From Adenophora triphylla var. japonica (Eukaryota; Streptophyta; Magnoliopsida; Asterales; Campanulaceae), in assembly GCA_022495995.1 (NCBI GenBank), contig JAFEMH010002326.1, forward strand, positions 186,001 through 250,000: 64,000 nucleotides of DNA, given 5' to 3'. A program made the position numbers and the translations under genes. This document shows, in pieces, positions 1-10,205 of the stretch. The notes under the pieces are model-generated. The model did no database searches. It had not been told where the DNA came from and saw only the letters and a list, made by a program, of their open reading frames with translations. How positions within the stretch are numbered: position 1 is the first letter of the stretch; every line of letters begins with the position of its first letter.

Positions 1-279
1 GTCAGGCGCCTCGGCAAACTCACCAGCCACACCCTCGTCATCAGAATACTGAACCCCCTCCTGGGGTGGGTACTCAAAATACTCTGAAGGGTCAAACCCG
101 GCAAAAGGATCAAAGAAGGAAGGCTCCGACGAACTCTCTCCCGGTGCCTCCTGCGAAGGCCAGAATTGGTGAAGGATCGGCTGCCTCTGGACTCTCGAAG
201 ACATCCCTGCATCCATGCTATGCTGTCCCCGAACGAGTCCCTCTAACTGCTGCCATGGCTCATCCCTCGGTGGAGGAAC

Positions 280-1698
280 TGTAAGTACCCCAATCTGGAT
301 CACACCCTTTCAAACACACGGGAAGCACCGCAGACTCATCAACGCAGTCTCGACGACCCCTGGCACTCAAAACCCTCTCAAAACCCCCAGCCAAACCAAG
401 GGAGGAGCCTTTCTGGGATAAAAAGGGACAAAAGGACCTTTTGGGAATTTTCAGGAAATTGGAAAAGCAATAATGGTCCGTACGGACCTCTTTGCTCTAA
501 TAATTACTGAATCCTCTTAAAGTCCACAATATTCCCTCAAATCCCGGGGAAAATGATTACCCCCCTGCAGAGTTGGTCCATACGGACCTCTTTGCATGTC
601 AACTTGGTCCGTACGGACCTTATTGCACAGGGAACATCATAATTGCAAATATTCCTCCATCATCACAGATTCCCTCAAATCGAGGAAAACCAAAAGTCTG
701 GATTACCAGGGAGGTCCGTACGGACCTCTTTGCACCAAATATGGCACTATAAATAGAGGGCTCCCCCTCCTCATTTTCACACACCTCCCACTTCTCTCTT
801 CCTCCCTAGGCCTTCTGGCTTCCCCTCTAAGTCCTTCCGAGGCATTCCCGGCCCCTTTCGGATCCTTCCGAGGCCTTCCGAGCCCCCTCGTGGTGCTCCG
901 AAGCCTCCCCGAGCGCTCCCGCGACGCTCCCGCTTGCCCCGAGGCACTCTCGAGGTACTCTGAGGCCCCTCGTGGTACTCCGAGGCCTTGCCTGGTCTTT
1001 CCACGGTGTCCCGGCTCTTTCCGAGTCAAACCGACGATCCCAAACCACGCCGAAACTCTGCCCGAGTGACTCCTGCCACCTCAACGCACGCCGAACCTCT
1101 GCCCGAGTGATCCCGACGATCCCCACGCACGCCGAACCTCTGCCCGAACGCAGCCTGCAACCTCAACTCACGCCGAAACTCTGTCCGCAGACAACCGACA
1201 TCTCCCGAAGCAATCCCGATCCGTACCGGAACGCTACTCCGACCTCAAACACTATTCCCCAGCGGAAGACAGACATGAACCAACATTGGTAAGGCTTCCT
1301 TCCATTACTATTTCAATACATTTCCATACATAGCATACAATGTAGACATCCGATACAGCATGCATTTTTAAAAGCGCACACACACACACACACAACATTT
1401 AAAGGATATTAGGGGTATCCGAAAGACTCGTTTTACGAGGCGACTCGGGTGAGCTCTAATATTCTAATATTCTCTTCCCGAGGAGTCATCTGACCTCCGA
1501 ACTCAAAATCTCATCACACAAAAAATATTTTAAAATTATCTTTAAACTGATGCCCTTTTTCAATGTTTTGGGCTTAATAAAAACGGCGTGGCGACTCTGC
1601 GAATGCGAAAACAAACGGCGAGACGAAACCGCCGCCAACGCGAAAGATGCCAGATGCCGGGGCGCGAACGCGCTGCCTCTCGGATCCGGGTAATTTCA
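280..1698 (+). repeat. 5' LTR of element 1
   Basis: Near-identical to 34428-35838 and clearly related to 47197-48569. It starts TGTAAGTACCCC and ends TTTCA. It holds four palindromic boxes, a TATA box (748-755), a C-rich segment with many CCGAGG-type units (about 800-1250), a CA repeat (about 1376-1393), a likely poly(A) signal AATAAA in the phrase GGGCTTAATAAAAACGG near 1573, and a PBS-like string GGCGTGGCGACTC about 100 bp before its end. Confidence 0.93.
476..755 (+). promoter_or_regulatory. LTR promoter of element 1 (5' copy): four palindromic boxes and TATA
   Basis: GTCCGTACGGAC at 476-487, 607-618 and 714-725, with a one-base variant (CCATACGG) at 576-587. Most copies are followed by CTCTTTGCA or close to it. 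The last box ends 22 bp before TATAAATA (748-755), which is followed by GAGGGCTCCCCC, the probable start region. The 3' LTR and the LTR of element 0 keep the same 22-bp spacing. A role in transcription is inferred from this position. Confidence 0.75.
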
Positions 1699-1700
1699 GT

Positions 1701-1719
1701 TGGCGACTCCGCTGGGGAC
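1701..1719 (+). other. Primer binding site of element 1
   Basis: TGGCGACTCCGCTGGGGAC begins 2 bp after the LTR end. This string is typical of Tat/Ogre elements, where it has been assigned to tRNA-Arg. I did not check it against a tRNA sequence. Confidence 0.8.
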
Positions 1720-3045
1720 TTTTTGTTTTAAAAAACTTTTTAAACAAAACAAAAGATTTTTAAAACGATGATGAGGGTCAAACTTTCATTTTACCCCTTT
1801 CTTTAACTGTTGTGTGTGTGTGCACGTGCTTCATTTTTATTTTACAAAAAAAAATAAAAATACAAAAAAAAAAATGCATCAATATACATCTGTGCATACA
1901 TTTAAAATTCTTCAAAAACTTCTGTTTTACTCAGAAAAAGAATTTTAGAGACCGCACACTACGCGCACTGCTGCCTCGGTTACACCGCACTCTACTCACA
2001 CCGGCTTGCCTCGGTTACACCGCACGCACGCTACAGCTGCTGCCTCGGATACACTGCACACTACAACCCTTAACCCGGAGTGGTCTCAGTTGCAGTCCGT
2101 TTGGTCTTCCTAGGCCTCTCGGATGCGCACGGGATCATTTCAAACATCCCATCCTAGCCAAGCGTCAACCCTGCACGTTTGAGTCTTGAGTCACACTCTG
2201 TCCAGACTCGGTTGGTTTTTACCCAGTCCGTGTCATACAGCCTGGATACATATACCATGCCGGCCATTTTCTGAGTCGAAGCTCGGAACTCAAGATCCCT
2301 TGCGCAAGCAAAGCGATGAAAGGTCATGCTAAAATCTTGACTTGATCTTGATTTCCGAAGCTACACCCAGACGATGTTCCGTCCCGGATGTACATCCATG
2401 CTCACATGACACCATGTCATCACGCCTTTGATACGTCAGCCATGACAATATGACCCGGCCAATGCCTAACGTCACAGATCCCTTGCGCAAGCAAGGTAAA
2501 GAGAGGTCATGCCGAACTCTTGACCTGATCTTGACTCAGTGGCCGGCTCGGTTCACTATTCACATGGCTAATGCATCAAAACGAACATGACAGGCTCGGT
2601 CCTTAGGTTCGATTTTTCTTTTAGGCCGGTGGAAACCGCTTGCACTATAGGACCCTCGCCCGGGGCTGTCCACCCTGGGATGTCGAAATACAGGTGCAAA
2701 ACGAGGGGCTTATAGCCGCACAGATGGTCTCCACTGACCCAGGATCTAGCATAGTTGCGAAAAAGAAGAGCAATCTTTTCCAACCTACCTAGGATTCTGA
2801 GAAAACACGTTTTAAGTAAATTAAAACAACAAAAAAAAAAGAAAATAAAAGAAACGGAAACCGCATGCCACGTGAGCTTTCCCCCTTTTATCCCGTGAGG
2901 CCATTCCTGTGTCTAAACCTTGCCCGTCACCCCCTCCAGCGAACCGAGAGTGGTTGAGAATACCTGGAAAATTTGCCTTTTCGGTATCGAGGTCACAAGG
3001 TCCGATAGCCCTTCCAGTTCAACGGTCCGCACCGTCCGATACTCC
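1720..3045 (+). other. 5' leader of element 1, no clear gene
   Basis: About 1.3 kb between PBS and gag. It has a TG/T-rich stretch near 1808-1870, a block beginning AGACCGCACACTACGCGCAC near 1949 that also occurs in the leader of element 2 (about 23255-23275), two copies of a palindrome-bearing repeat (2299 and 2482), and a conserved block at about 2640-2735 shared with element 2 (about 22420-22510). No long open frame is convincing. The conservation between two families suggests a role in packaging, translation or splicing, which is inference. Confidence 0.55.
2299..2491 (+). repeat. Leader palindromes CTTGCGCAAG, two copies (element 1)
   Basis: CTTGCGCAAG occurs at 2299-2308 and 2482-2491. 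Each copy sits in a longer direct repeat that continues with GGTCATGC and then ACTTGATCTTGA-like sequence. Element 2 has a different palindrome, three times, in the equivalent place. Confidence 0.7.
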
Positions 3046-5010
3046 ATGACAGGATCAACAGATAACAGTGAGGGAAACGGAACCCCGCCACTAAGGAACC
3101 TCCAGACAATGGAGGAGGTGCTGCGAGCCTTCGAAACCATCAAGAAGCGCCAAGAGGAACAGCAAGCCTGGATCGTAGACACCTTGCGTCTTCGAGGAAC
3201 AGTTGCAGTTCCCCAACCTGACGGAACCTTTGTTCTCATAGAGGACGAAGACATACCGGCTCCCCCGGTCTCTCAAAGCTATCAGCAAGTTCCGCCTCCG
3301 CCAAGCTACGAGATCCCAGCAACGCAAAGCAGCTCTCGCTCAAAGCTCCCCTCAGGCGTCAGTCAAGCAGCTCCGACATGCCCGCCTCAGCACAGTCAGT
3401 TTCCCGGCTCTGCACATCAAGCTCAGTACCAACAGCACACATACGTGCCTGCTCCGCCAGATACCAATGCATCTCGGTATCCCCCAGGATTCAATCCTTT
3501 GCCTCTATACGAGCCTCGCAATCACAATCAAAAGTCCCCATGCTTACCAGGGACAGGCATCCCGAGCGGATATCCCGACATCTCAAGTTTGCCACCTGCT
3601 AGTCTGCCAATTGGGGCTAACGAATCATTTCCCCAGTTCCCAAACACAACCCTTAGCGGACCTGGCAATCACGCCCTCAACTTCAACACCCCAGGGTATG
3701 GGTTGGTATACACTCAACTACCTCCCCAAGACTCCCGAATGGCGATCCCATCAGCCAATCCACCCCCATCTTCAGTTTCCGTCCCTGAAAACGGTAACCC
3801 ACCTCAGGCGGCTGATCCTCACATGGCGTGGCTGATCGAACAAATGAAAGACATGCAAGGCAAGCTAGCTAGTTCTCGGAAGGACTCCCTCCTGCCTACT
3901 GATCCGAACAAAGTGGTCCCTCTCCCTCCAAAGTTCAGGATGCCGGAAATGGAAAAGTTTGACGGGACAGAATGCCCAAAAACCCACATTGACACCTACG
4001 TCCTGGGTATGAGAGCCAAAGGGGCAACCCCTCAACAGATGGCAGATCACTTTCAGCATTCCCTCAAATCCACAAAGCACTAAGGTGGTTCCTCAATGTG
4101 AAGGCGTAAAACCGCTCCACGTGGGATCGGATCGGTGAAATCTTCTGGAGAAGTACCGTGCCAACCTTGAATGGGAGACAAACCGCCATGACCTGCAAGC
4201 CACCGAACAAAAGGATGACGAACCAGTGGGCGAGTTCTACAAAAGATGGAACTGGAAGCTAAGCGAGATAATGGATCCACTTTCCAAAGAAGAGCAAATG
4301 GACATCTTCCATTCCTGCCTCAAGCCATCTTTGAGGACCTTGATCAGCCACCATTTCTATCCGGATCTTCGTGCCATGGTCAACGCCGGGACTAAGTTTG
4401 AAAAGACTCTGAGTCTTCAAAAGGCAACAGCAACCCCTGCCTCGTCTTACCGTTATCGAACAAACCTGGCAACTTCAACTCCTGCCCCGACCAAAGGAAA
4501 GGAAGCAGCCGGAACAGTACACTACATTCAGAACGGAGCTCAAGTAAACCGCGATCAAGCAGCCCCAAAGAATAACAATCCCCCTCGCTTCCCACAGTTC
4601 CAGCATTTAGACAACCTTGAAATGCCCTTGGGTCAAGTATTTGAAGCTTTGGTGAAACGAAATCTTCTCAAACCACTCGAGAATTTCCAACCGAAGACTC
4701 CCAAACCCAACATGGATATGAGCAAGCACTGCGCCTTCCACAACTACCCCGGCCACACCACCGACAATTGCTTTGTACTCAAGCAGGTGGTCCAGGGGCT
4801 CATTGAGGAGGGAAAATTGGAACGCCCTCGTGGTCCCAATACCATCGGAAATCCATTCCCCCGAAACGACAGGGTAAACTCAATAGCCTTTGACGAAACT
4901 CCAAGCGAGAGCAGACCCCCTGCAATTTCCGAAACCGTCGGCATGCTTTGTCCCGCTACGACCGGGAGCGCGAAACCAGAGTCAAAAGGTCTTGTGACCG
5001 GGAATTCCGA
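3046..5010 (+). pseudogene. gag of element 1 (broken)
   Basis: Structural protein gene of the virus-like particle. The likely start is the ATG at 3046 (MTGSTDNSEG); an upstream in-frame ATG at 2920 is also possible. The N-terminal part holds a short helical segment with MEEVLRAFETIKKR and a long proline/glutamine-rich linker. The gag domain begins near 3930 with LPPKFRMPEMEKFDGT and continues after a stop at 4081-4083 in another frame (FYKRWNWKLSEIMDPL near 4235). A zinc-knuckle-like motif of the Tat/Athila type (HCAFHNYPGHTTDNC, near 4730) follows, with VLKQVVQGLIEEGKL behind it. The break between 4081 and 4226 disables it. Confidence 0.8.
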
Positions 5011-5149
5011 CAAGAACGCCCAAGGGCAACTGTCTCCCTACGATCTTTGCCCCCAGCCAAGGCATACAAATGGATGGATCGAACATTCCCCAGAAGAGAC
5101 TGAGTCCAACGGTAGCACGGGAAGCGGTTTAGCCTTCACAGACGATGAC

Positions 5150-5761
5150 TTGCCAATATGTGAGAATCGGCACAACGAAGCCCTCCTCATCCTCATAAAA
5201 ATAGAGATGTTCTTCCTCCCGAACGTCTTGATTGATAACGGCTCCGCAGTCAACATCATCGCTTTGAGCACACTGAAATGACTCCGCATCGACCGTTCTC
5301 TGATAAGGCCTTCACCTCGGGTAATCCGAGCCTACGATTCCACTGCACGACCAATCGTAGGAGTCATCAATTTGAGGATCCAATTCGACGTACAACTGGA
5401 GTCGGTAGAGTTCCAAGTCGTGGAAATCAAACCAACCTTCTCTGCTTTGTTGGGACGACCTTGGATACATCAGATGAAAGCAGTATCATCTACTCTTCAC
5501 CAATGCGTGAAATTCATCAATGCCAATGGAGCGATCGAAGTGATCCGCGGAAGCAGTGCAATGGCAAGTGCTTGGCCAGCAAGCTATGACCCAGAAGAAG
5601 GTCCCGACATGACCGAATACTCTTCCCCAGATAATTCTCCTACCCTGTCCCGCTACGAAGTGGATCCTTACATCCACGCTCTAAGCCGCGATGAGCTGGA
5701 AATCGAAGAACTCATGGGTCGGGATGACAACTCGATATATGCGGCTGTGAAGAATGCTTGA
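5150..5761 (+). pseudogene. Aspartic protease of element 1 (in-frame stop)
   Basis: Retroviral-type protease region in the same frame as the second half of gag. The active-site motif reads LIDNGSAVNI (near 5227), where related elements have D-G/N-S/G-S. A TGA at 5279-5281 interrupts it. The frame then continues with LLGRPWIHQ and STLHQ (near 5450-5500), a well-known C-terminal signature of Athila/Tat proteases. It ends with a stop near 5761. Confidence 0.75.
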
Positions 5762-6836
5762 GAGAGGATCAAGAGATGGATGCCCTAATGGAGATTGATC
5801 GAGGAGTAGACCCTTACTTCGCCGAAAACCCTCTTGCAACCGGCTCATCACCGATCCCCGGTACAAGACAACCCTCTAGCCGACACTCTCGGATCTTATG
5901 GGGACAGCCATCACGGCTTAGTTCAATTCAACATTCCGGTGTCCGACTGGACGAACAGTGGCGCAACCTCCTCCAAGGCTTAATCGGGGAAGGAGATATA
6001 GCATGCCCGCTCGAATCGGACATTGTAAACGTCGTCCAAGCAAAGATCCCGAGATAAAGAGGCGAGATTCTATGAAAGTGATCAACATCGGCAAGAATCA
6101 ACTCCGAATCGGTGAATGCTTTGCCCTCTTAGAAGTAGCCCTCGGCGACTTCTATCATCAAAAACCCCCAAGGGTGGTGGCAACACTAATGGAGGGACAT
6201 CATCAGGGGAGCAGCCAAAAACCTCCGCGATCTGGTTTGAAATCGAACCGCATGCAAGCTACTTTCCGGGACTCATGCCAAGGGAAGATTGGCCACCCGA
6301 ACCAGCACCACTCCCTCTAGAGCTACAGCCATCCGAGAGTAATGAAGCCTGGTCCAATCCCTCGTCGCCTATAGTCTAGCTTCGAGTCTTGTTGTCTGTG
6401 TATTCACATCTTTTGAGTCTTTTGACGGCTTTACGCCCGACGATTGTGAATCTTTGATCAACAATGTACAGTCTTCACGCTTTCAATAAAAGGTCCGACC
6501 TTCCTAAAAAATCATTTCATTGCATCTTTAACAAATGATGATATTAACTAATCAAAACAGTTAATAACAATTCATCTATACAAAAGGCAAACACATTAAT
6601 TAAATAAATGCATCAAGCAAACATTTAAGCATGTTGTCAAACGAGAGAAAAACCGGGCCCAAGCTGTCGAGAAGGTTTTAATCACAACGATTTGCAAGAT
6701 TGCTGAAGAGCCAAAGAGACGCAAGTCCGACGCCATTTCCAGCACAAACCAGATTTTCCAATACCTCAAGAACGGGGAAACCACCTTCATGAACAAGGAA
6801 GACCCACACACAGAAGGGGTCAAAACCAAGAGCGTC
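5762..6836 (+). other. Protease-integrase junction lacking RT and RNase H
   Basis: In related elements this interval would hold reverse transcriptase and two RNase H domains, which need well over 2 kb. Here only about 1.1 kb remains. It has short open stretches (for example LRIGECFALLEVALGDFYHQ near 6107) with no RT motif, an AATAAA near 6485, and A/T-rich sequence to about 6600. From about 6660 a frame leads into integrase. I read this as an internal deletion or a non-autonomous family structure. Confidence 0.6.
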
Positions 6837-6968
6837 ATGGCCCTAAAACGCCTCGCCTCTCACTTCGTCATCCTCGGGGACATGCTATACAAGAAACGCT
6901 ACCATGGGCCACTCCTACGCTGCATCAGCCAAGAAGAAGCAAACAAGTTCATGAACGAAGTCCACAAT
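6837..6968 (+). pseudogene. Integrase of element 1, N-terminal piece (left of element 2)
   Basis: Encodes LKRLASHFVILGDMLYKKRY and then CISQEEANKFMNEVHN, the zinc-binding N-terminal region of a Ty3/gypsy integrase. Element 2 interrupts it within the ACAAT that overlaps the VHN codons; the coding sequence resumes at 25585. The matching region of element 2 on the minus strand (16430-16566) confirms the alignment. Confidence 0.85.
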
Positions 6969-7639
6969 TGTGAATGTGGTGCCCAAATTTTGTGTTGGAT
7001 TCACGCGAGTTTGAAGACATCCGAGTTATTTGAAAAAACGGAGTCGCCACGCCATTTTGATTACCTCAAAACTTTGAAAAAAAGGTTTTATGGGTTCGGA
7101 GGTTAAGTTACCCCTTGGGAAGAACGTTTGGCGTTCACCCAAGGTGCCTTGCCGGAGCAAGTCTCCCAAGATTTCAGTAATCATGCTTGATTGCGTGCTT
7201 TCTTGTGTGCATGTGTTTGAAAATAAGGGGGGAAATGTCCCAAGTTGTCTTCCGGACGTACAAACCATTTGTTGGTTGTCGCTCGGGATTCCTTGGAATT
7301 TTATGTATTTGGGATTATGATCCCGTCCTCATCTTATGACTTGTGATCATCGCATTTTGACCTCGGGACCCTCGGGACTTGCGTGATCGAGAGAATGACT
7401 CTCTTTTGGTCAAAGATGAGGTTCTTTAGAAAAGGAGGGTCCTTAGCCCATCAATCCTACGCTTTAAGACGGTCGAGCTCGTATAGAGGCTTCATACTCT
7501 TTCTTAAGCGATAATCGGAGATATAGGGTTCAAGGTATCCCTTTCTAAAGAAATATGGAACCTTTAATGGAAGGAACGATATAAAGATAGGATCTTTTAC
7601 ACCGGTCCGTTCCAAGGTTGGGGGAAAGGGGGAAATGCA

Positions 7640-7995
7640 TGATGAAAAATGACACTTTAATGAAAAGATGACATTTTTGGGTTGCAAATGATGCACTTAG
7701 TTTAAAGAAATAATCTTTATTGCAAATGATGCATAAAGATTTGATTTTTATGCAAATGATGCATTTTTGTTGAAGAAATTGACATTCATTATGCAAATGA
7801 TGCATAAAGATTGCATTTTGAAAAGCATATGATGCTAGTTTATGGTAAAGACATGATCTTTAAAGCAAATGATGCTTGAACAAGGGGTTTTGAATGCAAA
7901 GGATGCATTTTTATTGAAAAGATTGGATTTTTATATGCAAATGATGCATAAAAATGACATTTTTATTTGAAAATGGGAGTTTTAGGTGCAAAGGA
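7640..7995 (-). repeat. Short interspersed repeats around GCAAATGATGCA inside the LTR of element 2
   Basis: The unit TGCAAATGATGCAT or close variants (AAGGATGCA, CATATGATGC) recurs roughly every 20-40 bp, about a dozen times, separated by AAAGATTT/TTTTTATTG-like spacers. The same array is in the other LTR (about 24540-24910). It lies downstream of the TATA in the sense direction, so it would be in the transcript. Confidence 0.75.
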
Positions 7996-8376
7996 TGCAC
8001 CTTTATGAAAAAAGACTACATTTTTATGACAAATGAGGTCTTAATGCATGCAAAAGGGAAAGGGGTGATAAAGATGTGATCTTTAACTATGAATGCCAAG
8101 TCCCAAGCAAGATATATGAATGCAATGAGCAAGTATATCAATTTAAAAGCAAGGTTAGGGCGTGCGAGGTTACCAATTGATTCCTTTGCTTCTTTGGTCG
8201 GAGATAGGAGGAGAGATTGGTCTTGGATCTTCAAGGAGGAGGGAGGGAGCTTCTTGGCCTTCTTCTTCACCTTCTTGAGCCTTCACCAATATTCTTCACG
8301 TCTTGGGAGTGACTGAGTATATTGCTATGGATTGTGTGTATTGTTGTTGTGTGTTGAAATGGGTAAAGGAGGGCTC

Positions 8377-8451
8377 TATTTATAGGCGATGCGGATAAGG
8401 CTAATGAAGCCGTGCGGCCGAGAGACCTTGGGCTAATGCGGCCGTGCGGGC
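8377..8451 (-). promoter_or_regulatory. LTR promoter of element 2 (left copy): two palindromic boxes and TATA
   Basis: On the minus strand the order is box GCCCGCACGGCC (8440-8451), box GGCCGCACGGCT (8408-8419), 23 bp, then TATAAATA (8377-8384) followed by GAGCCC. The arrangement matches elements 0/1 with different box arms. Confidence 0.7.
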
Positions 8452-9159
8452 TTATCCACAATGACTCGGCATTCTAGAACCATGCAAGGTGGCATTATTC
8501 TAGAACCTTCTTCCTAATTAAGAAAAACGTGTTTTCTTAATTAGGAAGGCTCCTTCAGCCCTTAATTTTAATTTGGGGTGTTCAGGACATTTCCGGAACA
8601 CTAGGAAGGTCAGGGAATTACCGGAAACTTACCGAAATTGCCGGGAAATTTAACCGGAAGGCATGAGCCAGATTTGGGTACTTACGAAGCCCCTCGGCAA
8701 CGTCACTTGCAAGGCGAGTGGGGTTGTCGATAGAAAAGGATCCGATCTGGCGAATGCGAGACGGATTGGGTGACCAAGGTGGTCGAGTGGTGAACCTTTG
8801 GAAGGCTACCTACGTATCCGGAGGAATCAAGCCGAGCCGTAGTTCGGAATTAGGATCCGTTGGGGAAGGAAGAAGAGAAAGCGGTCTCTTCTTTGGGGAA
8901 AAAGAAGAGAAAATGACCTAGGAGGTCAAGCAATTGATCCTACTTGTGGATATGCTAGGAGTGACCAAGGTGGTCGGATATACGAACTTCTATGAGGGGC
9001 TGCTTTATCACTAAGGGGTGACAAAGAAACGGGGTGACCAAAGTGGTCGAATGGCTGAACCTTTTATAAAAGGCTACCTACGTATCCGGAGGAATCAAGC
9101 CTTGATCGTAGTTCAAGCATCACTAGATAGTTAGGAACGATGTCTAGGATTCTTGAGAT

Positions 9160-9430
9160 TTTGACAATTAATGGAGGCTGTCACACGATTGACAATTCTT
9201 GGAGGATGTCACACGATTGACAATTCGGAGGATGTCACACGATTGACAATTGAGGATGTCACACGATTGACAATTCGGAGGATGTCACACGATTGACAAT
9301 TGGAGGATGTCACACGATTGACAATTCTTGGAGGATGTCACTGATTGACAATTCTTGGAGGATGTCACACGATTGACAATTCTTGGAGGATGTCACTATT
9401 GACAATTGCGGAGGCTGTCACCTGATTGAA
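9160..9430. repeat. Tandem array, unit about 22-30 bp, GGAGGATGTCACACGATTGA type
   Basis: About ten copies of a unit containing GATGTCACACGATTGACAAT, with spacers of varied length (TCTTGGAG, TCGGAG, TGGAG). It directly precedes the 49-bp array. No coding potential. Confidence 0.85.
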
Positions 9431-9441
9431 ACTAGAGCTTA

Positions 9442-9815
9442 CGTCACTATTCGGGATAGAGGTAGCTTAAGTTGAGAGAAACTTAAGCGTACGTCACTAT
9501 TCTGGATAGAGGTAGCTTAAGTTGATAGAAACTTAGCATACGTCACTATTCGGGATAGAGGTAGCTTAAGTTGATAGAAACTTAGCATACGTCACTATTC
9601 GGGATAGAGGTAGCTTAAGTTGATAGAAACTTAGCATACGTCACTATTCGGGATAGAGGTAGCTTAAGTTGATAGAAACTTAGCATACGTCACTATTCAG
9701 GATAGAGGTAGCTTAAGTTGATAGAAACTTAGCATACGTCACTATTCTGGATAGAGGTAGCTTAAGTTGATAGAAACTTAGCATACGTCACTATTCGGGA
9801 TAGAGGTAGGCTCAG
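9442..9815. repeat. Tandem array, 49-bp unit, eight copies
   Basis: Units start with CGTCACTATTC at 9442, 9492, 9541, 9590, 9639, 9688, 9737 and 9786 (the last is partial). Each continues through GATAGAGGTAGCTTAAG and AGAAACTTAGCATA. The 49-bp period is exact except for the first unit (50 bp). Confidence 0.9.
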
Positions 9816-10022
9816 TTTAGAGTTTTGACAATTCGGAGGTTGTCACCTAGCGTTATCCCGTTATAACGGAATTAACGGAGGCGACTGGGAATAGAGCTTG
9901 ATTGCTAAAGAGTTAAGGGATATTTTCTGAAAAGATGTTATCTTGGTTAAAAGATAACGGAAATTGCATGCCCAAGTGGAAGGTCCGGGGGCGGGATTGT
10001 AATTTACGCTCGGAGCGAATGA

Positions 10023-10062
10023 AGCCGCCGGCATGAGATGGAGAAAAAGGAGCCGTACGGCT
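10023..10062 (+). promoter_or_regulatory. Palindromic boxes upstream of aORF1 of element 2
   Basis: A perfect AGCCGTACGGCT at 10051-10062 is preceded by a degenerate copy (AGCCGCCGGC after AATGA, near 10023). A TATA-like TTATTTAAAA follows near 10082, and the ATG is at 10206. The pair-plus-TATA layout is the same as at the other antisense genes. Confidence 0.6.
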
Positions 10063-10205
10063 AGAGACCTGTTTTTCCAGATTATTTAAAACAGGTTTGA
10101 ACGGGCATTGGGCATTATTGCCGCCCAAGAACTGCCGAGGAAGAGAGAGAGAAAGGAGAGAATTTCTTCAAAATTCTTCAATTCCCTTTGCTTCTATCGA
10201 TTGGA

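Larger units (their letters stand above)
6969..8685 (-). repeat. 3' LTR of element 2 (left copy)
   Basis: Read on the minus strand it starts GTAAGTACCC (the expected first T is missing) and ends ATTCACA. It contains the palindromic boxes and TATA near its U3/R boundary, then a downstream block of short ATGCAAATGATGCAT-type repeats (about 7640-7995). A PBS-like GGCGTGGCGACTC lies near its end, as in element 1. Confidence 0.92.
8686..10022 (-). other. PPT and 3' noncoding region of element 2
   Basis: Next to the LTR, on the minus strand, lies GCCGAGGGGCTTC, the polypurine-type tract also seen before the LTRs of elements 0 and 1. Farther in are GTGACC...GGTC units (near 8770, 8951 and 9033), the conserved block CTACGTATCCGGAGGAATCA (8811 and 9070 areas, the complement of the GGATACGTAGG block in elements 0/1), and two tandem arrays. 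No gene is seen. Confidence 0.65.

Noticed and set aside
596..1292. Open frames through the CCGAGG-rich LTR segment, both strands (also at 34744-35434 and 47552-48212)
   Set aside because: They arise from the C/G-rich repeated codon-like units of the LTR. The copies shift frame among LTRs, and no protein family is seen.
1640..1690. tRNA-like segment (complement reads GCGCGTTCGCGCCCCGGCA, like a T-arm)
   Set aside because: No acceptor, D-arm or anticodon arm could be found, and the segment lies within the LTR end.
7457..8270. Minus-strand ORFs in the element 2 LTR, repeated at 24358-25187
   Set aside because: They fall in the short repeat array of the LTR, are duplicated with it, and have low-complexity composition.
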